DNA of 11,333 nt, taken from Undibacterium sp. GTDB taxonomy: Bacteria > Pseudomonadota > Gammaproteobacteria > Burkholderiales > Burkholderiaceae_D. The notes below the pieces were generated by a model. The model was not told the DNA's origin and did no database searches. It worked only from the letters and a program-made list of their open reading frames with translations. This document shows, one piece after another, positions 10,055 to 11,333 of the stretch. The stretch covers positions 1-11,333 of the forward strand of contig JAIELM010000044.1 in NCBI GenBank assembly GCA_019752975.1. The letters are read 5' to 3'. The number at the start of each line of letters is the position of its first letter. Positions within the stretch are counted from its first letter, which is position 1. Made by a program: the position numbers and the translations under genes.

Positions 10055-10322
10055 GGTCAACCTCCAATTATGATAATCGGTTGCCACATCAGGATGATGT
10101 GCTTCCCTTTCATCGTTTCGAACACGGCGTCCGAAGTAAAGGAGCATTACTGAAGATCAGTAGAAAACACCAAAACTTGTTCGGGAACACCATCTGCGTT
10201 GGGTACACTACATAATTAAGTCATTCGCCAACCACTCAAACAACCCCAACGGTCTTTGATTGCTTGACTAGGTAAAAAAACTTACCCAATCAACCCAAAG
10301 ATTCGCCCTTGATTTTTTCAAA
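10055..10322 (-). promoter_or_regulatory. Structured rplJ leader, candidate L10-binding autoregulatory region
   Basis: This is most of the 332-nt gap between rplA and rplJ and would be the 5' leader if the promoter upstream is used. It holds several helices. CGTTGGG (10197-10203) pairs with CCCAACG (10245-10251). Adjacent to that is a hairpin spanning 10254-10300, with ggtaa/ttacc (10271-10275 with 10282-10286) and TTGATT/AATCAA (10256-10261 with 10288-10293) separated by asymmetric bulges. Next come a 6-bp, 3-nt-loop hairpin (10148-10162) and a 7-bp, 3-nt-loop hairpin (10085-10101). In E. coli the corresponding leader contains a bulged helix bound by the L10-L7/L12 complex. Position and architecture agree, but I could not identify the exact binding motif. 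Confidence 0.5.
10058..10083 (-). promoter_or_regulatory. Hairpin that partly hides the rplJ ribosome binding site
   Basis: CAACC (10058-10062) is the reverse complement of GGTTG (10079-10083), and inside it ATTAT (10067-10071) pairs with ATAAT (10073-10077). In the minus-strand mRNA the outer stem takes up the last two G residues of the GGAGG ribosome binding site (10065-10061), just ahead of the GTG start. It could act as the switchable element in L10 translational control. The outer stem is only five base pairs. Confidence 0.4.
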
Positions 10323-10329
10323 GGACTTA

Positions 10330-10358
10330 ATTCTATACATCGTCATTCTTGCTTTCAC
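10330..10358 (-). promoter_or_regulatory. Candidate sigma-70 promoter for rplJ
   Basis: On the minus strand GTGAAA (10358-10353, four of six to TTGACA) is separated by 17 bases from TAGAAT (10335-10330, five of six to TATAAT). Transcription would begin near 10323, giving a leader of about 270 nt. E. coli has a promoter at the equivalent place between rplA and rplJ. The match is moderate and it overlaps a palindrome, so it is only a candidate. Confidence 0.35.
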
Positions 10359-10369
10359 AGGAATGACGA
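10340..10369. repeat. Palindrome resembling a degenerate dispersed CGTCATTCC...GGAATGACG repeat
   Basis: TCGTCATTC (10340-10348) pairs perfectly with GAATGACGA (10361-10369) around a 12-nt loop, and two more pairs can form inside after a mismatch. It sits 18 nt after the rplA stop codon, with no T-run on either strand, so it is not a standard terminator. Sequences of the form GTCATTCCCGCGAAAGCGGGAATGAC are, from memory, frequent intergenic repeats in beta- and gammaproteobacteria. This would be a decayed copy. It overlaps the candidate rplJ -35 element. Confidence 0.55.
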
Positions 10370-10387
10370 CTAAAACACTTTAACTTT

Positions 10388-11083
10388 TTACGCAGCCAAA
10401 TTGATATGATCAACGCGTACACCAACACCCATAGTGGATGAGATGGATACTTTACGCAGATACACACCCTTTGAAGTCGCTGGCTTTGCTTTGTTCAATG
10501 CTTCGATCAAGGCCAACAAATTACGCTTCAAATCGCCATCTTCAAAAGATTTACGACCGATTGTAGAATGGATGATACCGGCTTTATCTGTACGATATTG
10601 CACTTGACCAGCTTTAGCATTCTTAACCGCTGTCGCAACGTCAGGAGTAACTGTGCCGACTTTTGGATTTGGCATCAAACCACGTGGACCCAATACTTGA
10701 CCCAAAGTACCAACGATACGCATTGTATCTGGAGAAGCAATCACGACATCAAATGGCATATCGCCAGCTTTGATGCGCTCAGCCAAGTCTTCCATACCGA
10801 CGATATCAGCACCAGCAGCTTTAGCTTCTTCAGCTTTAGCACCTTGAGCAAAGACCGCTACACGTACTGATTTACCTGTACCCGCTGGCAATACAACTGC
10901 GCCGCGGACTACTTGATCAGACTTCTTAGGATCAACGCCCAATTGAACAGAAACGTCAATGGATTCGTTAAATTTTGCGGTTGCGCATTCTTTGATCAAT
11001 GCAACTGCATTGTCGAATGTGTAGGTCTTTAAGCGATCAACTTTAGTCGCTAGCAATTTTGCTTTTTTAGTGATCTTAGCCAT
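10388..11083 (-). CDS. rplA: 50S ribosomal protein L1
   Basis: L1 forms the mobile L1 stalk of the 50S subunit, binds 23S rRNA and helps release the E-site tRNA. In E. coli it also represses translation of the rplK-rplA message. The product is 231 aa, near the usual 230-234. Domain I is formed by both ends of the chain (about 1-67 and 160-231), with domain II between. The family signature [15 protein letters not shown] lies at about residues 131-145. The ATG start shares one base with the rplK stop (TAATG). A GAGGG inside the last codons of rplK sits six bases upstream, so translation of the two genes is probably coupled. The ending [11 protein letters not shown] is complete. No terminator with a T-run follows, so readthrough into rplJ is possible. 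Confidence 0.98.
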   Translation of the reverse strand: MAKITKKAKLLATKVDRLKTYTFDNAVALIKECATAKFNESIDVSVQLGVDPKKSDQVVRGAVVLPAGTGKSVRVAVFAQGAKAEEAKAAGADIVGMEDLAERIKAGDMPFDVVIASPDTMRIVGTLGQVLGPRGLMPNPKVGTVTPDVATAVKNAKAGQVQYRTDKAGIIHSTIGRKSFEDGDLKRNLLALIEALNKAKPATSKGVYLRKVSISSTMGVGVRVDHINLAA

Positions 11084-11333
11084 TATACGCCCTCTACCGT
11101 AATGCCCATGGAACGCGCTGAACCGGCGATAGTGCGCACGGCTGCTTCCATATCTGCTGCGGTCAAATCTTTCATTTTTGCAGTAGCGATTTCTTCTGCT
11201 TGCTTACGTGTGATATTACCGACTTTGTCAGTATGTGGCTTTGCTGAACCTTTAGTGATCGCAGCAGCTTTTTTAATCATGTAAGTTGCAGGAGGCTTCT
11301 TCATCACGAAAGTGAAAGACTTATCTGCAAATG
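11083..11333 (-). CDS. rplK: 50S ribosomal protein L11, C-terminal part (5' end outside the window)
   Basis: L11 binds the GTPase-associated region of 23S rRNA, helps elongation factor function and is needed for the stringent response through RelA. Eighty-two residues are visible, starting [17 protein letters not shown] and ending [10 protein letters not shown]. This covers the end of the N-terminal domain and the whole C-terminal rRNA-binding domain, including [14 protein letters not shown]. About 60 N-terminal residues lie beyond the window, judged from a family length near 143 aa. The frame stays open to the edge, so the GTG at 11307 is internal and not the start. The stop overlaps the rplA start by one base. 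Any L1-binding site that represses this operon would lie upstream, out of view. Confidence 0.97.
   Translation of the reverse strand, partial: FADKSFTFVMKKPPATYMIKKAAAITKGSAKPHTDKVGNITRKQAEEIATAKMKDLTAADMEAAVRTIAGSARSMGITVEGV

Noticed and set aside
10055..10147. N-terminal extension of rplJ by 31 codons
   Set aside because: The extra residues are unlike L10, and the extension runs through leader hairpins and a strong ribosome binding site placed for the GTG at 10054.
1..11333. CRISPR arrays, tRNA or rRNA genes, transposases, defence or phage genes
   Set aside because: None was seen on either strand. The window is filled by the ribosomal protein and polymerase operon and its spacers.

Overview
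This window is a housekeeping locus, the ribosomal protein L11/L10 and RNA polymerase beta/beta' cluster. All genes lie on the minus strand, so transcription runs from high to low coordinates: rplK (3' part only) - rplA - rplJ - rplL - rpoB - rpoC. The gene order and protein lengths (RpoB 1368 aa, RpoC 1410 aa, L10 179 aa, L7/L12 122 aa, L1 231 aa) fit a betaproteobacterium of the Burkholderiales. The moderate base composition and AT-rich spacers would suit an Oxalobacteraceae-like organism such as Undibacterium or Herminiimonas. That last step is inference from memory, not from a search.

Layout. rplK runs off the right edge (11083-11333) and overlaps rplA (10388-11083) by one base in a TAATG junction. 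A 332-nt gap (10055-10387) holds a degenerate palindrome, a candidate promoter and a folded leader ahead of rplJ (9515-10054, GTG start). A 51-nt gap leads to rplL (9095-9463). Next is a 350-nt gap (8745-9094) packed with hairpins, including a possible attenuator and a perfect 14-bp inverted repeat, then rpoB (4638-8744). The rpoB-rpoC gap is long (273 nt, 4365-4637) and contains a 67-bp inverted-repeat element that looks like a small dispersed repeat. rpoC (132-4364) is followed 21 nt downstream by a strong bidirectional intrinsic terminator. At the left edge a GAGG and an ATG on the minus strand may open the next gene.

How it works together. L11 and L1 build the GTPase-associated region and the L1 stalk of the 50S subunit. 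L10 anchors multiple L7/L12 dimers as the stalk that recruits translation factors. RpoB and RpoC form the catalytic core of RNA polymerase. In E. coli this cluster is tuned by L1 and L10 autogenous repression and by partial termination plus RNase III cleavage between rplL and rpoB. The spacers here contain structures in the right places for the L10 and attenuation controls.

No new biological system is visible. All five complete genes look intact, with their catalytic and metal-binding residues. The points worth a second look are all in the non-coding spacers. The other long reading frames inside these genes, on both strands, look like shadows and are not annotated.
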